Positions 17,856 through 29,272 of a stretch of 39,388 nucleotides of DNA are shown one piece after another. Both the position numbers and the translations under genes were made by a program. The notes under the pieces were generated by a model. It was not told the origin of the DNA. It searched no databases and saw nothing but the letters and a program-made list of their open reading frames with translations. The stretch is from an uncultured Polaribacter sp. (lineage in GTDB: Bacteria; Bacteroidota; Bacteroidia; Flavobacteriales; Flavobacteriaceae). The stretch is taken from the NCBI GenBank assembly GCA_905480405.1, contig CAJQQH010000117.1, positions 1 to 39,388 of the forward strand. The letters are read 5' to 3'. The stretch's first letter is position 1; every line of letters begins with the position of its first letter.

Positions 17856-19052
17856 ATGTCAAAAAAAAGTTCAGAACTACAAGGTCTTATTCATTTAATT
17901 ATGGATGCTACTATTGGTGTAACTGATTTGGTTGAATCTATGCATAAGCAAGTGATTCAACCACCTTTTTTGCCAGCAACTACAATTCAAAAATCAATTA
18001 CTAAAATTACTAGTTTCACTTACAACAATATTCGTTGGAGCACTTTATTTGTAGGGAAAAATGCACATAAAATAGTATCGAAACTAACACCTGCAATTGG
18101 TAATTTAAAAGCTTCGGATAAAAAAGAAATTATACTTTCTGTTTTAAATGGAGTTATTGGAGATTATTTAGAGGAAAAAGAAAATCCTTTAAAAATTACA
18201 ATGCAATTCCGTTACCAAGCAAAAGCTTTTTCTATTGATAAAAAAATAATTAAACAAACCTATTCTAAAGTTAATGGTAAAATAATTTTAATGGTACATG
18301 GTTCTTGTATGAGCGATATTCAATGGACACACAAAAACCACAATCACGGAAAAGTAGTCGCTGAAGATTTACAAAAAACCATTATTTACCTAAATTACAA
18401 TAGTGGAAAACACGTTTCTACTAATGGAAAAGAACTTAGCCTCCAATTAGAAAAACTTGTAACACAATGGCCAGTTCCTATTACAGAACTCGCTGTTATT
18501 GCACACAGTATGGGCGGTTTAGTTACTAGAAGTGCCATTTATTACGGAGAGCAACACAAAAATAATTGGACAAAACTTCTTAAAAAAGTTGTTTTTCTAG
18601 GTACACCTCATCATGGTTCTCATGTAGAACGCACAGGTAATTATTTAGACATTATTTTGGCTGCAACTCCCTATTTAAAACCTTTTGCAAGATTAGCAAA
18701 AATTAGAAGTGCGGGTGTAACAGATTTAAGATATGGAAATCTAGTTGATGAAGATTGGTTGGATAAAGATAGGTTTGAACTAAAAAAAGATAAAAGGCAA
18801 CATATTTCATTATCTAAAAACATTAACTTTTATAGCATTGCAGCCGTTACAAGTAAAGAAACCGCTTCTTTATCTAAACAAATTTTTGGAGATACTTTAG
18901 TGAATGTAAAAAGCGCTTTAGGACAACATAAAAACCCTGATAAAAATTTACACTTTAAAAAAGAAAATATTTGGATTGCTTACCAAAGCAATCATTTAGA
19001 TTTATTAAGCAACCCTAAAATAATAGAGAAATTAAAAGAATGGTTGGCATAA
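17856..19052 (+). CDS. Alpha/beta hydrolase (lipase/esterase-like)
   Basis: The 398-residue protein has an N-terminal helical extension of about 140 residues and then an alpha/beta-hydrolase core. Visible are the oxyanion-hole segment LMVHGSC (about 145-151), nucleophile elbow AHSMGG with S218, the GTPHHGS motif typical of lipase-like and PGAP1-like members (about 249-255), and a late histidine in SNHLDLL that fits the catalytic triad. There is no signal peptide, so it is probably cytoplasmic. It starts 35 bases after the deacylase gene and may be the last gene of the rim operon. The natural ester or amide substrate is unknown. Confidence 0.85.
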   Translation: MSKKSSELQGLIHLIMDATIGVTDLVESMHKQVIQPPFLPATTIQKSITKITSFTYNNIRWSTLFVGKNAHKIVSKLTPAIGNLKASDKKEIILSVLNGVIGDYLEEKENPLKITMQFRYQAKAFSIDKKIIKQTYSKVNGKIILMVHGSCMSDIQWTHKNHNHGKVVAEDLQKTIIYLNYNSGKHVSTNGKELSLQLEKLVTQWPVPITELAVIAHSMGGLVTRSAIYYGEQHKNNWTKLLKKVVFLGTPHHGSHVERTGNYLDIILAATPYLKPFARLAKIRSAGVTDLRYGNLVDEDWLDKDRFELKKDKRQHISLSKNINFYSIAAVTSKETASLSKQIFGDTLVNVKSALGQHKNPDKNLHFKKENIWIAYQSNHLDLLSNPKIIEKLKEWLA

Positions 19053-19395
19053 TTAATTTTGATACTGTTTACTATCAATTTAAAAACTAAAACACTAAAA
19101 TCAGAATACAGTACATTTAAGTTTCTATCAATTTTATAAGTACGTTATAATTTATATAGAGCTAGAAACGAGTAAGGAAAAATTTTATAATAATGAGATT
19201 CTTATTCATACTTAAGTCTGAATTATTATTATAAGATATCTATAAAGTAATTGAGTTTATTTCTAAACCCAAAATATATTAACTTCGTTAACTCTTAATA
19301 TAAGTCATTAAAAAGACGCATATTCATTTTTCTCGTTAACGAATTCTTCAAAAAAGCATCTTTTAAAATTCACCAAAAACCTTACATTTGCAAAC
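19053..19395 (+). other. Non-coding gap between the hydrolase gene and trmD
   Basis: This 343-base stretch is very AT-rich and has no credible open reading frame. It contains the 10-bp palindrome TCGTTAACGA at about 19332 and, at its end, a -7 box for trmD. A weak 6-bp stem (TTGATA/TATCAA) occurs just after the hydrolase stop, with no T-run. I see nothing else in it. Confidence 0.5.
19383..19390 (+). promoter_or_regulatory. -7 box of trmD (TACATTTG), implying a leaderless mRNA
   Basis: This is a full TAnnTTTG match, whose G lies only 5 bases before the trmD ATG. With the usual box-to-start spacing, transcription would begin at or next to the ATG itself. Confidence 0.5.
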
Positions 19396-20073
19396 ATGCG
19401 AATAGACATTATTTCAGTAGCACCCAATTTATTAGAAAGTCCTTTTAATCATTCTATTATAAAACGTGCGCAAGACAAAGGTTTAGCAGAAATTGTTGTA
19501 CACGATTTACGTACATACGGTTTGGGCAATTACAAACAAATAGACGACACGCAATTTGGTGGTGGCGCTGGTATGGTTATGATGATTGAACCAATTTCAA
19601 ATTGTATTAAAAAATTGCAAGCAGAAAGAACCTATGACGAAGTTATTTATATGACTCCAGACGCAAAAACATTAAACCAATCTACAGCAAATACACTTTC
19701 TTTAAAAGAGAATATTTTAATTTTAACTGGGCATTACAAAGGTGTAGACCAAAGAATTAGAGACAAATACATTACCAAAGAAATTTCTATTGGTGATTAT
19801 GTTTTAACAGGTGGCGAATTGGCTGCTGCAGTTTTAGTAGACGCTGTTGTACGTTTAATACCAGGTGTTATTGGCGATGAACAATCTGCATTAACAGATT
19901 CTTTTCAAGATAATTTATTATCACCTCCCGTTTTTACAAGACCTTCAGAATTTGAAGGCATGAAAGTACCCGAAGTTTTATTGTCTGGTAATTTTCCTAA
20001 AATAGACGATTGGAGAAGCGAACAAGCTTATAAAAGAACCGAAGAAATAAGACCCGATTTATTAGAAAACTAA
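19396..20073 (+). CDS. trmD: tRNA (guanine-37-N1)-methyltransferase TrmD
   Basis: TrmD methylates N1 of G37 next to the anticodon using S-adenosylmethionine, preventing frameshifting. The 225-residue protein has the expected start ([10 protein letters not shown]), the [12 protein letters not shown] motif, and the trefoil-knot SAM-binding segments [12 protein letters not shown] and [16 protein letters not shown]. The catalytic aspartate region [16 protein letters not shown] is also present. Length is slightly below the E. coli enzyme (255), as is common in Bacteroidetes. It lies upstream of a membrane glycosyltransferase and rplS; in many bacteria trmD and rplS are adjacent, so here the glycosyltransferase gene separates the usual pair. 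Confidence 0.96.
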   Translation: MRIDIISVAPNLLESPFNHSIIKRAQDKGLAEIVVHDLRTYGLGNYKQIDDTQFGGGAGMVMMIEPISNCIKKLQAERTYDEVIYMTPDAKTLNQSTANTLSLKENILILTGHYKGVDQRIRDKYITKEISIGDYVLTGGELAAAVLVDAVVRLIPGVIGDEQSALTDSFQDNLLSPPVFTRPSEFEGMKVPEVLLSGNFPKIDDWRSEQAYKRTEEIRPDLLEN

Positions 20074-20110
20074 AAAACGAGTTTTAGAATAACATACAGA
20101 ACTATACAAT

Positions 20111-21589
20111 TTGGATACAATAACTACTTTTATAAAAAATAACAAAGCCATTTCTTGGGTTTTGGGCTTTCAATTATTTAGATTATTGTTACTCCCATTT
20201 ATGGGTTTAATGCCACAAGATGCTTATTATTACTTGTACGGTCAAAACCTATCGTTTTGTTATTTTGATCATCCTGGTATGATTGGTTATCTATTAAGAT
20301 TCTTTACAGATATTTTTGGTCAGTCTATTTTTGCAATAAAATTTGCCGATTTTATAATAACATCAATAACCATTATTAGTTTTTACAAATTAGCCTCTTA
20401 CTTTTTATCCAAAGAAAAACTACAAAGAGCTTTTGTTTTAATAGCATCTACAATCTTTATTTCCATTTTATCTTTTAACTCAACACCAGATGTACCTTTA
20501 TTATTATTTTGGACTTTAAGCTTAATCTGTTTATACAAAGCAATTTTCCAGGACAAAAAAATATTTTGGATACTTGGAGGTATTGCAATGGGATTAGCAT
20601 TCCACTCTAAATACACCTCTTTATTATTACAAATTGGTTTAATTGCATTTGTATTTTTTTCTAACAAATACAGAAAGTTATTACTTTCTCCTTGGTTTTG
20701 GTTATCTCTACTAATTTCTGTGGCAGTAACTTTTCCTGTTTGGTATTGGAACTATCAAAACGAATTTGCTTCTTTTGCTTTCCAAACATCAGAAAGAACA
20801 AGTTCTATTACCGAATTTAAATTTTCTTCAAAATATTTCTTTGGTGCTATTGGACATCAAATGTTTTTATTATTACCGGTATTATTTTTAATCTTTATCA
20901 CCTTTACTTTTAAATATTTTAAAAGAGCATTGCTTCATTTTAAAATTCCGCAAGGAAAAACATTGTTTCTTTTAGTATTTTTCATTCCAACTTTTGTTGG
21001 TTTCTTTTCCCTTACTCCTATTTATTGGGTTAAATTAAATTGGATGATGCCATCATATATTACAGGTATTATTTTAGCAGGTATGTTTGTAACTAAGAAA
21101 TTATTGAAAACTCAAATTATCTTTTCAATTGTGTTTCATGTACTTTTTAGCATTCAAATTCTATTTTATGTGGCCCCTATTAAAAGTGATGATACTTGGG
21201 TTGGTTGGAAAGAATTAGCTATAGAAACAGAAAAACTGCAAGAAAAAGATATAAATACATTCGTTTTTTCTGATGATAACTATAAAACATCTGCTTGCTT
21301 AAACTTTTTTATGAAAGAAAAGGTTTACGCACAGAACATCATAGGCAAACCTGCATTACACTTTGATTACTTAGGTGATGACTTATCTATCTTAAAAGGT
21401 AAGAATGCTATTTTTATAGACTCAGACAAACGTTTTAAGAACAATGAAAAACTAGGTAAGGCAAATCCACTTTTAAAAACTTACTTTAAAGAAGTAACTG
21501 AATTAGAACCAATTATCATAAAAATAACTAAAAATCAACATAGAAAATTCTGGGTTTTCTATTGTACTGACTATCAACCTAAAAAATAA
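20111..21589 (+). CDS. GT39/ArnT-like membrane glycosyltransferase, TTG start
   Basis: The 492-residue protein has about ten hydrophobic segments and the N-terminal acidic loop of PMT/ArnT-type transferases (QDAYYYLYGQNLSFCYFDHP, about 35-54), where the first aspartate is the catalytic base. These enzymes move a sugar from a polyprenyl-phosphate donor onto a lipid or protein on the outer face of the inner membrane. The soluble C-terminal part is about 140 residues. The start is TTG at 20111: an in-frame stop lies 19 bases upstream, and the next ATG would remove the first membrane segment. It is between trmD and rplS, with no sugar-lipid genes adjacent, so the acceptor is unknown. Confidence 0.85.
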   Translation: MDTITTFIKNNKAISWVLGFQLFRLLLLPFMGLMPQDAYYYLYGQNLSFCYFDHPGMIGYLLRFFTDIFGQSIFAIKFADFIITSITIISFYKLASYFLSKEKLQRAFVLIASTIFISILSFNSTPDVPLLLFWTLSLICLYKAIFQDKKIFWILGGIAMGLAFHSKYTSLLLQIGLIAFVFFSNKYRKLLLSPWFWLSLLISVAVTFPVWYWNYQNEFASFAFQTSERTSSITEFKFSSKYFFGAIGHQMFLLLPVLFLIFITFTFKYFKRALLHFKIPQGKTLFLLVFFIPTFVGFFSLTPIYWVKLNWMMPSYITGIILAGMFVTKKLLKTQIIFSIVFHVLFSIQILFYVAPIKSDDTWVGWKELAIETEKLQEKDINTFVFSDDNYKTSACLNFFMKEKVYAQNIIGKPALHFDYLGDDLSILKGKNAIFIDSDKRFKNNEKLGKANPLLKTYFKEVTELEPIIIKITKNQHRKFWVFYCTDYQPKK

Positions 21590-21622
21590 TTGATTTTAGT
21601 TTTATCAACTAAAAAAAAGAAC

Positions 21623-21630
21623 TATTTTTG
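21623..21630 (+). promoter_or_regulatory. -7 box of rplS (TATTTTTG)
   Basis: This full TAnnTTTG match lies 70 bases before the rplS start and 34 bases after the preceding gene. It gives an inferred leader of about 65 bases. A TTG at the ideal -33 position was not found. Confidence 0.5.
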
Positions 21631-21700
21631 CAACCGCTAAATTAACCTCTGACGAAGAAATCGTGAACGTTGTTTTACAAAATATAATAAATATTAAAAT

Positions 21701-22054
21701 ATGGAAGCTTTAATAAAGTTTGTACAAGACGAGTTTGTAACAAAAAAAGAATTTGCAGATTTTGCAGCAGGTGATACTATTACAGTGTATTACGAAATTA
21801 AAGAGGGAGAAAAAGTAAGAACTCAGTTTTTTAGAGGAGTTGTTATTCAAAGAAGAGGAGCTGGTCTTTCTGAAACTTTTACAATCAGAAAAATGTCTGG
21901 TACTGTAGGTGTAGAAAGAATTTTTCCTGTAAACTTACCTTCTATTCAAAAAATTGAAGTTAACAAAAGAGGTAAAGTTAGAAGAGCAAGAATCTTTTAC
22001 TTTAGAGGTCTTACTGGTAAGAAAGCTAGAATTACTGAAAAAAGAAGAAAATAA
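21701..22054 (+). CDS. rplS: 50S ribosomal protein L19
   Basis: The 117-residue protein has the typical L19 features: an N-terminal helix, FAAGDTITVYYEIKEGEK, the conserved loop FRGVVIQRRGAG, FTIRKMSGTVGVERIFPV, and the basic C-terminus RRARIFYFRGLTGKKARI. L19 sits at the interface of the 30S and 50S subunits. It appears to have its own promoter and a strong terminator just downstream. Confidence 0.98.
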   Translation: MEALIKFVQDEFVTKKEFADFAAGDTITVYYEIKEGEKVRTQFFRGVVIQRRGAGLSETFTIRKMSGTVGVERIFPVNLPSIQKIEVNKRGKVRRARIFYFRGLTGKKARITEKRRK

Positions 22055-22080
22055 TTTTTCTTTATATAAAGTACAAAAAA

Positions 22081-22109
22081 GCGTTGTGAATTTTCACAAC
22101 GCTTTTTTT
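22081..22109 (+). terminator. Intrinsic terminator after rplS
   Basis: A 10-bp perfect stem (GCGTTGTGAA with TTCACAACGC, 22081-22090 and 22093-22102) has a 2-base loop (functionally 4), followed by seven T residues. Confidence 0.92.
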
Positions 22110-22542
22110 AGTTAACAAATGTTGACAACTGTAGTTGATATCATGTTGATTTCTAATTTATTAATAATAATAATTACATAAAAAAGAATTTTATATTTAC
22201 GTTCGCTTTTACAGCATTAACCAACTTATCAGTTTTCAAGAATTTATAATAAGTTGTAAATACCTAAAGTAACGTTCTTTATAAATATTGATTGCCTGAA
22301 AAAAATGTGTAGCGATGTTCATTTCTAAAATGATAGTTACCACTTAAAAAAGTTAATTATAAAAATAAGAAACTGTAAAAAGTACATTTAAAATAAGACA
22401 ACAATAAAAGTGCAAAACTCGGATTTATAATTAAGGATGTTTCAAAAACTGAAATAGTTTACAACTTTTTTGTTAAACAAATAAATACAAGAATAAACCC
22501 TTGTCTGTTTGTTGCAATAAAAAATGTATAATTATTTCGAAG

Positions 22543-22582
22543 AAGCCATATCAGAACAAGTAATTGTTTGATATGGCTTTTA
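22543..22582 (+). terminator. Hairpin with T-rich tail in the rplS-icd gap (terminator of an unknown transcript?)
   Basis: An 11-bp perfect stem (AAGCCATATCA with TGATATGGCTT, 22543-22553 and 22569-22579) encloses a 15-base loop. It is followed by TTATT, with the last bases of the arm adding to the U-run. It is 430 bases past the rplS terminator and 190 bases before icd, so it belongs to neither gene obviously. Confidence 0.5.
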
Positions 22583-22681
22583 TTACTTAAAAAAGAACAC
22601 AAACAAGAAACAATTATTAATTACGCAAAAAAAGCAGTTAATTAATAAGATTTTACTATCATTTTTTTAATCTTAAATTCA

Positions 22682-22689
22682 TAAATTTG
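22682..22689 (+). promoter_or_regulatory. -7 box of icd (TAAATTTG)
   Basis: This full TAnnTTTG match lies 79 bases before the icd start, giving an inferred leader of about 75 bases. No -33 TTG at the ideal distance was seen. Confidence 0.45.
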
Positions 22690-22723
22690 TTCCGCTTTAA
22701 GCGAAAAGCATTTCGTATACTAG

Positions 22724-24979
<2,256 letters not shown>

Positions 24980-25012
24980 TTTAAGTTAAATTTTCTTAAA
25001 ACATTAACAAAG

Positions 25013-25039
25013 AAGAGTGCTTTATAGCACTCTTTTTTT
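25013..25039 (+). terminator. Intrinsic terminator after icd
   Basis: An 8-bp stem (AAGAGTGC with GCACTCTT, 25013-25020 and 25027-25034) with a 6-base loop runs into a T-run ending at 25039. Confidence 0.92.
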
Positions 25040-25041
25040 AT

Positions 25042-25049
25042 TAGTTTTG
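25042..25049 (+). promoter_or_regulatory. -7 box of the efflux operon (TAGTTTTG)
   Basis: This full TAnnTTTG match lies immediately after the icd terminator and 23 bases before the adaptor gene start, giving an inferred leader of about 20 bases. Confidence 0.5.
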
Positions 25050-25072
25050 AACTCCAAACAAACTAAAAACTA

Positions 25073-26320
25073 ATGAATAAGAAAAAAATTGCAATTATTT
25101 CCGTAATTGCTGTGGTATTAATTTACCTAGCGTATAATTATTTTTCTACTTCTAACGAAGATGAAGTCTACTTAACTTCTAAAGTAAAAAAAGGCGATTT
25201 CATTAGTGAAGTTATTACTTCTGGTGAAGCGCAATCTACAAGTTTAAAAAAAATTAATGGCCCAGACAATCTTAGAAAATTTAGATTAAATAACCTAAAA
25301 ATTCAAGATTTAGTTTCGGAAGGAACTATTGTTAAAAAAGGAGATTATGTTGGTAGATTAGACCCAAGTAGTGTTAATGAACAAATTTTAGATGCTCGTT
25401 TAAACCTGGAAACAGCTCAATCTAAATATACACAGCAACAATTAGATACTACCTTATCTTTAAAGCAAGAAAGAAACTCTATTAAAGATTTAAAATTTAC
25501 AATGGAGGAAACTAAATTGGAATTAAAACAATCTATTTATGAGCCACCAGCTACTATAAAAAAATTAGAAATTAATCTAGAAAAAGCAAATAGAGGTTTA
25601 AAGGAAAAATTAGAAAACTACATAATTAAAAAAAGACAAGCCAATGCTAAAATGGTAGAGGTTGGCACTCAGGTTTCTAAAATAAATAAAAAACTTACCG
25701 ATTTATTAGATCTATTAAAGTCTTTTACCATCTTTTCTAATGGAAACGGAATGATTACTTATGATAAAAATTGGGACGGTTCTAAAAAGAAAGTAGGATC
25801 ATCTATTAGCCCTTGGAACCCAACAATAGCTAGCTTACCTGATTTAACCAAAATGGAATCTAAAACGTATGCAAATGAAGTTGATATTAGGAAAATTAAA
25901 AAAGACTTACCCGTAAAAATTGGTTTTGATGCGTTTCCTGATGTGCAAATGGAAGGAATTGTTACAGATGTTGCTAATGTTGGAGAAAAGAAAAGAGGAT
26001 CTGATATTAAAGTTTTTCAGGTTTTAATAAAAATTAAAGGGTCTAATGATAATATAAGACCAGGAATGACTACTTCTAATAAAATCTTAACTTTTGAAAG
26101 AAAAGATGTATTAAGCATACCTTTAGAAGCCGTTTTCTCTAAAGACACAATAACATATGTTTATACAAAATCTGGTTTTTCTATTTTAAAAAAACAAGTT
26201 AAAATTGGAGACTCTAACAACGATTCTGTAATAATAACTGGTGGACTAACAGAAGATGATATAGTTTACCTAAATAAACCAGAAGGATACGACGCAACTC
26301 AAATAACTAAATTAAATTAG
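25073..26320 (+). CDS. HlyD/MacA-family periplasmic adaptor of an efflux system
   Basis: The 415-residue protein has an N-terminal membrane anchor (about 5-22), an opening barrel-sandwich strand set (KKGDFISEVITSGEAQS), a long coiled-coil hairpin rich in Lys, Glu and Gln (about 110-215), and then beta-barrel and membrane-proximal domains (ESKTYANEVDIRKI; IRPGMTTSNKILTFERKDVLSIPLEAVF). Adaptors of this type link an inner-membrane pump to a TolC channel. It is the first gene of an operon with a MacB-like permease (7-base gap) and TolC. No lipobox is present, so it is membrane-anchored. Confidence 0.9.
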   Translation: MNKKKIAIISVIAVVLIYLAYNYFSTSNEDEVYLTSKVKKGDFISEVITSGEAQSTSLKKINGPDNLRKFRLNNLKIQDLVSEGTIVKKGDYVGRLDPSSVNEQILDARLNLETAQSKYTQQQLDTTLSLKQERNSIKDLKFTMEETKLELKQSIYEPPATIKKLEINLEKANRGLKEKLENYIIKKRQANAKMVEVGTQVSKINKKLTDLLDLLKSFTIFSNGNGMITYDKNWDGSKKKVGSSISPWNPTIASLPDLTKMESKTYANEVDIRKIKKDLPVKIGFDAFPDVQMEGIVTDVANVGEKKRGSDIKVFQVLIKIKGSNDNIRPGMTTSNKILTFERKDVLSIPLEAVFSKDTITYVYTKSGFSILKKQVKIGDSNNDSVIITGGLTEDDIVYLNKPEGYDATQITKLN

Positions 26321-26327
26321 TTTTTTT

Positions 26328-27692
26328 ATGATAGACAAAATCTACATAGAAAAATTAAAATCTAATTTTAGTGAAGCAGTACGTGTTATTCTTGCTAATA
26401 AAATTAGAACACTACTTACTTCTTTAGGGATAATTTTTGGTGTTGCTGCAGTTATTACTATGCTAGCAATTGGAAACGGAGCTGAAAAAGAAATTTTAGC
26501 ACAATTAGAACTTGTTGGTGTAAATAACATCGTTATTACGCCTATTCCTGATGAAAAAGAAAATGAAAATGAAGAAGATTCTGAAGCAGGAGGTATTGTA
26601 GCTAAACGTTTTTCTAAAGGTTTAGATATGTTAGATGTTGCGAGCATAGAAAAAAACATCCCATCTGTAAAAACAGTAAGTCCAGAAATTGTTTTAGAAA
26701 CTTATGTAATAAAAAAAGGAAGACAAAGTCCTGTAAAACTTATTGGTGTTTCTTCAGATTTCTTTTCAACATCAAATATTACTATAGAAAGTGGTAAAAA
26801 TTTTTCTAACTCTCAAATTGAAAATTCTTTACCTGTTTGCATTATAGGAAAAAAAATTGAGAAAAAACTATTTACAGGAGAAAGCGCATTAGGTAAACAG
26901 ATAAAAGTTAAAGATGTTTGGCTACAAGTTATTGGTGTTATTGAAGAAAAATTTATTTCAGAAAACGCACAAGAAAACTTAGGAATTAGAGATTTAAACC
27001 AAGATGTTTATATACCTATTCGAACTTTTTTAGTACGTTACAAAGATCGTAAAATAATAAGTGACAAACCGTTACCAGAAGGAAATGTTATGATTTTTGG
27101 TGATCAACAAGGACCTAAAAAGAAAATTCCTAGAGGAAATTATCACCAAATAGACAAATTAGTTGTTCAAGTTAACAACTCTACTGAGCTAAATGCCACG
27201 GCAGATGTTTTAAGTAGGATGTTAAAGAGAAGACATAATGATATGTTAGATTTTGAAATTTCTATACCAATTCAGCTTTTAAAACAACAACAGAAAACTA
27301 AACAGATTTTTAATATTGTACTAAGCATTATTGCAGGAATATCTTTATTAATTGGAGGAATTGGTATTATGAATATAATGCTTGCTTCTGTGTTAGAAAG
27401 AACTAAAGAAATTGGTATTATTAGAGCAATTGGTGCAACACAAGAAGATGTAATTTTACAATTTTTAACTGAATCTGTTTTAGTAAGTATTGGCGGTGGA
27501 ATTATAGGAATCGTCTTAGGTGTTTTTGCCTCCTATATTCTTGAGATAACTACAGGAATTGAAACTATTTTATCTATAAATTCTATTTTACTTGCATTTA
27601 TTGTTGCAACTTTAATTGGTCTTATTTTTGGTATTGCTCCAGCAAAATCTGCTGCAAGTAAGAGCCCTATTGAGGCTATTAGACATGAATAA
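26328..27692 (+). CDS. MacB/FtsX-type ABC transporter permease without ATPase domain
   Basis: The 454-residue protein has the MacB permease layout: one membrane helix near the N-terminus (about 30-50, RTLLTSLGIIFGVAAVI), a large periplasmic MacB-PCD domain (about 60-325), and three C-terminal helices starting at about 328, 378 and 415. The coupling motif ERTKEIGIIRAIGATQEDV is conserved. E. coli MacB carries an N-terminal nucleotide-binding domain, which is absent here, and no ATPase gene for this permease is in the window (the only ABC ATPase, EttA, is a translation factor). An ATPase encoded elsewhere must therefore power it. It probably works with the adjacent adaptor and TolC as mechanotransmission-type efflux. 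The substrate is unknown. Confidence 0.9.
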   Translation: MIDKIYIEKLKSNFSEAVRVILANKIRTLLTSLGIIFGVAAVITMLAIGNGAEKEILAQLELVGVNNIVITPIPDEKENENEEDSEAGGIVAKRFSKGLDMLDVASIEKNIPSVKTVSPEIVLETYVIKKGRQSPVKLIGVSSDFFSTSNITIESGKNFSNSQIENSLPVCIIGKKIEKKLFTGESALGKQIKVKDVWLQVIGVIEEKFISENAQENLGIRDLNQDVYIPIRTFLVRYKDRKIISDKPLPEGNVMIFGDQQGPKKKIPRGNYHQIDKLVVQVNNSTELNATADVLSRMLKRRHNDMLDFEISIPIQLLKQQQKTKQIFNIVLSIIAGISLLIGGIGIMNIMLASVLERTKEIGIIRAIGATQEDVILQFLTESVLVSIGGGIIGIVLGVFASYILEITTGIETILSINSILLAFIVATLIGLIFGIAPAKSAASKSPIEAIRHE

Positions 27693-27739
27693 TTATAAGA
27701 TAATTTACATTTAAACATAATCATTTAAGAATTACACAA

Positions 27740-29197
27740 ATGAAAAAGATAATTATCCTATTTTGTTTTTTACTATCATTTTCTATTTTTAGTCAAAGAC
27801 AAATTACATTAAATGAAGCAATAACTATTGCTCAAAAAAACTCTCCGGATTATAAAACTTTATTAAACCAAAATCAAGCTAGTTATTGGAGATATAGAAA
27901 TTATAAAGCTAGTTTTTTACCCCAATTACGTTTAGACGCAACACTACCGCAATATTCTAATTCTGTAAATAGAATTACAAATGATAATGGACAAGATATT
28001 TTTGTAAGATCTAATCAATCTAGAATTGATGGCAACTTATCTCTAAACCAGAATATAGCATTAACAGGTGGTACTATTTCTTTTAGCACACAAGTAGAAA
28101 GAGTGGATTTTTATGGTGATAACGCTGCTACAGGATTTGCAGTGGTGCCTTTTTCTATAAATTATAGTCAAAATTCTCTTTTTTACAACGAATTTAAATG
28201 GAATAAAAAGATTGAACCTTTACTTTATGAGGAAGCAAAAAGAGATTTTATAGAAAATATGGAACAAATTTCTTTAAACACATCTAGAAGATATTTTGCT
28301 ATGTTAAAAGCTCAGATGCAATCTAAAATTGCTAAATCTAACTTATCAAATCAGGATACATTATTTCAGATTTCTAAAGGTAGGTTTAAAATGGGAAAAA
28401 TAGCAGAGAATGATTTACTACAAATAGAACTTTCTGTATTAAATTCTAGAAACGGAGTTACAACTAATGAAATTAATCTTAAAAGAACTTCACAAAACTT
28501 ATCTAGATACCTTTCCTTAGACACAGAAAGCGTATTATTAAATATCCCAAAAGAATTATCTACTTTTACCGTTACTGTAAAAAAAGCCTTAGAAGAGGCT
28601 AAATCTAACAGAAAAGCTGTTATAGAATTTAGAAGACTGCGCCTGCAAGCAGAACAAAATGTGGCAGAAGTTAAAGGCAATAATAGATTGCAATTAAGAT
28701 TAAATGCTAATTTTGGAATCTCACAACAAGGAAACGTTTTTAATGATTTATTTCAGGATTACAACCAACAACAAAATGTAACTCTATCTTTAGGTATCCC
28801 TATTTTAGATTGGGGCGTTTCTAAATCTAGAAGAAAATTGGTAGAAGCAAACAAAGATTTAGTAAATACAAATGTAGAACAAGACGAACAAGAGTTTGAA
28901 CAAGAAATCTACTTACATGTTTTAAATTGGCAAAACCAAAGAAATTTTTTAGAAACTGCTAAAAAAGCTCAAGAAATAGCAACTAGAAGATATGATATTA
29001 CAAAAAAAAGATTTGTACTTGGTAAAATAACAATTACAGATTTAAACTTAGCACTTCAAGAAAAAGACAGCTCTGTATTACAATATTTAAATTCTTTAGA
29101 AAAATTTTGGACAGACTACTATACATTAAGAAGATTAACTCTATACGATTTCATAAAAAACAAAAAAATAGAAGTTGAAGATATTGTTTATAACTAA
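27740..29197 (+). CDS. TolC-family outer-membrane efflux channel
   Basis: The 485-residue protein has a signal peptide (1-18, ending SIFSQ) and two homologous halves of long helices and short beta strands. Family hallmarks include the N-terminal LNEAITIAQKNSPDYK, the strand LSLNQNIALTGG, and a second-half strand VTLSLGIPILDWGVSKSRR. TolC proteins form trimeric channels spanning the outer membrane and periplasm. It follows the permease gene by 47 bases and completes the tripartite efflux complex. Proteins annotated as cation-efflux OprN/CusC share the fold, but nothing here indicates metal. Confidence 0.92.
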   Translation: MKKIIILFCFLLSFSIFSQRQITLNEAITIAQKNSPDYKTLLNQNQASYWRYRNYKASFLPQLRLDATLPQYSNSVNRITNDNGQDIFVRSNQSRIDGNLSLNQNIALTGGTISFSTQVERVDFYGDNAATGFAVVPFSINYSQNSLFYNEFKWNKKIEPLLYEEAKRDFIENMEQISLNTSRRYFAMLKAQMQSKIAKSNLSNQDTLFQISKGRFKMGKIAENDLLQIELSVLNSRNGVTTNEINLKRTSQNLSRYLSLDTESVLLNIPKELSTFTVTVKKALEEAKSNRKAVIEFRRLRLQAEQNVAEVKGNNRLQLRLNANFGISQQGNVFNDLFQDYNQQQNVTLSLGIPILDWGVSKSRRKLVEANKDLVNTNVEQDEQEFEQEIYLHVLNWQNQRNFLETAKKAQEIATRRYDITKKRFVLGKITITDLNLALQEKDSSVLQYLNSLEKFWTDYYTLRRLTLYDFIKNKKIEVEDIVYN

Positions 29198-29234
29198 TCT
29201 TTACTTTTAAACATTATATATCATTTAAAACCTG

Positions 29235-29242
29235 TACTTTTG
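29235..29242 (+). promoter_or_regulatory. -7 box of the TonB-dependent receptor gene (TACTTTTG)
   Basis: This full TAnnTTTG match lies 30 bases before the ATG at 29273. It also decides the start: an in-frame TTG at 29240 falls inside the box and could not be on the transcript. Confidence 0.55.
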
Positions 29243-29272
29243 TTTAAACAAAAATACTTTATATTAAACAAA

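Noticed and set aside
19332..19341. TCGTTAACGA palindrome before trmD as an operator
   Set aside because: A single 10-bp palindrome about 50 bases before the promoter box has no second copy or known regulator to support it.
25073..29197. RND efflux pump
   Set aside because: The inner-membrane component is a four-helix MacB/FtsX permease, not a twelve-helix RND transporter.
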